Shown piece by piece: positions 63,612 to 64,000 of a DNA stretch of 64,000 nt; the stretch's first letter is position 1; each line of letters opens with the position of its first letter. A model generated the notes under the pieces. That model made no database searches, had not been told where the DNA came from, and worked only from the letters and a program-made list of their open reading frames with translations. A program made the position numbers and the translations under genes. The DNA lies in the NCBI RefSeq assembly GCF_004801285.1, contig NZ_SSNY01000011.1:124001-188000 (forward strand), given 5' to 3'. This stretch comes from Ollibium composti (GTDB taxonomy: Bacteria > Pseudomonadota > Alphaproteobacteria > Rhizobiales > Rhizobiaceae).

Positions 63612-64000
63612 GTGCTGAACCGAACCCCCGTCACCCATGCCGCGGCCAAGCAGATTCAGGCCATGATCCTGGACGGCAGCCTGGCGCCCGGCCAGCAGAT
63701 TCCCTCGCAGCGCGAACTGGCGGTGACGCTGAAGCTCAGCCGCGCTTCGTTGCGCGAAGCCCTCCTGACGCTCGAGGCGATCGGCCTCATCGTCACCCAG
63801 CCGGGGCGCGGAACGTTCGTCGCCGAGGTTTCGCCCAACGGGCGCACCATGACGGCGTGGCGCCATGGGGACTATTCGGTGAAGGACGTCTTCGAGACGC
63901 GCATCATGCTGGAAAGCCAGATCGTCCGGCTCGGCGCAGCGGCAGTCACCGCGGGCCAGATCGAGGAACTGACGCGCCTGACCGACCAGATGGAACGGGC
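63612..64000 (+). CDS. GntR (FadR subfamily) regulator, 3' end beyond window
   Basis: 129 codons from GTG 63612, open to the window edge. The winged helix reads AAKQIQAMILDGSLAPGQQI, PSQRELAVTLKLSRASLREA and LLTLEAIGLIVTQPGRGTFV; the start of the all-helical FCD effector domain follows (VKDVFETRIMLESQIVRLGA). AGGAGG lies 11 bases before the GTG. It is divergent from the ABC transporter genes and probably controls them through the palindrome at 63390-63409. Confidence 0.9.
   Translation, partial: MLNRTPVTHAAAKQIQAMILDGSLAPGQQIPSQRELAVTLKLSRASLREALLTLEAIGLIVTQPGRGTFVAEVSPNGRTMTAWRHGDYSVKDVFETRIMLESQIVRLGAAAVTAGQIEELTRLTDQMER

Noticed and set aside
1..64000. tRNA, rRNA or CRISPR array
   Set aside because: No cloverleaf-like segment with CCA end, no conserved rRNA stretch, and no regularly spaced direct repeats were seen on either strand.

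Overview
The window looks like a chromosomal or megaplasmid segment of an alphaproteobacterium, most likely a Hyphomicrobiales/Rhizobiales member. This rests on the high GC content, a class I copper nitrite reductase with NnrR/NnrS, an RpoE-ChrR pair of the Rhodobacter/Caulobacter type, HWE-type histidine kinases, and an IS66 element carrying a plasmid pRiA4b ORF-3-like passenger. No rRNA, tRNA or CRISPR array was seen.

Region 1 (about 0.3-17.2 kb) is a nitrate/nitrite respiration island. It holds pseudoazurin, NnrS, nirK-nirV, the Crp/Fnr-type regulator NnrR, a heme-copper-oxidase-like membrane protein with DUF2249 and DUF1858 partners, and a narK-narGHJI-parvulin operon. Four TTG-N8-CAA palindromes (265, 5199, 8487, 17357) lie upstream of paz, nirK, the membrane-protein gene and narK, so one NnrR-type regulon probably covers the island. 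Region 2 (17.5-22.1 kb) is a three-subunit molybdenum hydroxylase of the xanthine dehydrogenase family followed by two DUF6455 genes.

Region 3 (22.7-27.4 kb) is a DAB-type inorganic carbon accumulation operon: dabB, dabA with all four predicted zinc ligands, and a small following gene. Its divergent LysR gene is dead (nonsense codon plus truncation). A second, decayed copy of the same locus lies at 37.5-40.2 kb. There the LysR gene is intact while dabB is broken, and the intergenic sequence between regulator and dabB is conserved in both copies. Between the copies lie gene debris (dnaE2, UvrD-type helicase), cspA, a kaiC-like gene with two histidine kinases (one frameshifted), and an IS66 element with a perfect 8-bp target duplication that separated a small gene from its first two codons.

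Region 4 (41-58.7 kb) is a large RpoE-ChrR photo-oxidative (singlet oxygen) stress cluster. It has sigma factor and zinc anti-sigma factor, two cyclopropane-fatty-acid-synthase-like methyltransferases, a FAD oxidoreductase, DUF1365, DUF1295, an alpha/beta hydrolase, a fasciclin protein, a noncanonical SDR, a CIA30 protein, an iron-sulfur photolyase, a class I CPD photolyase, ferrochelatase, a Nudix hydrolase and TspO. Divergent RpoE-like promoters (TGATCY-N18-TAWRWA) sit between rpoE and the FAD oxidoreductase gene.

Region 5 (59-64 kb) has an IS66 remnant interrupted near its tnpC stop codon by an IS5-family element, then an amino-acid-type ABC importer (binding protein and permease, no ATPase seen) with a cysteine-desulfurase-like PLP enzyme. 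These are divergent from a GntR/FadR-family regulator that runs off the window, with a 20-bp operator palindrome between them.
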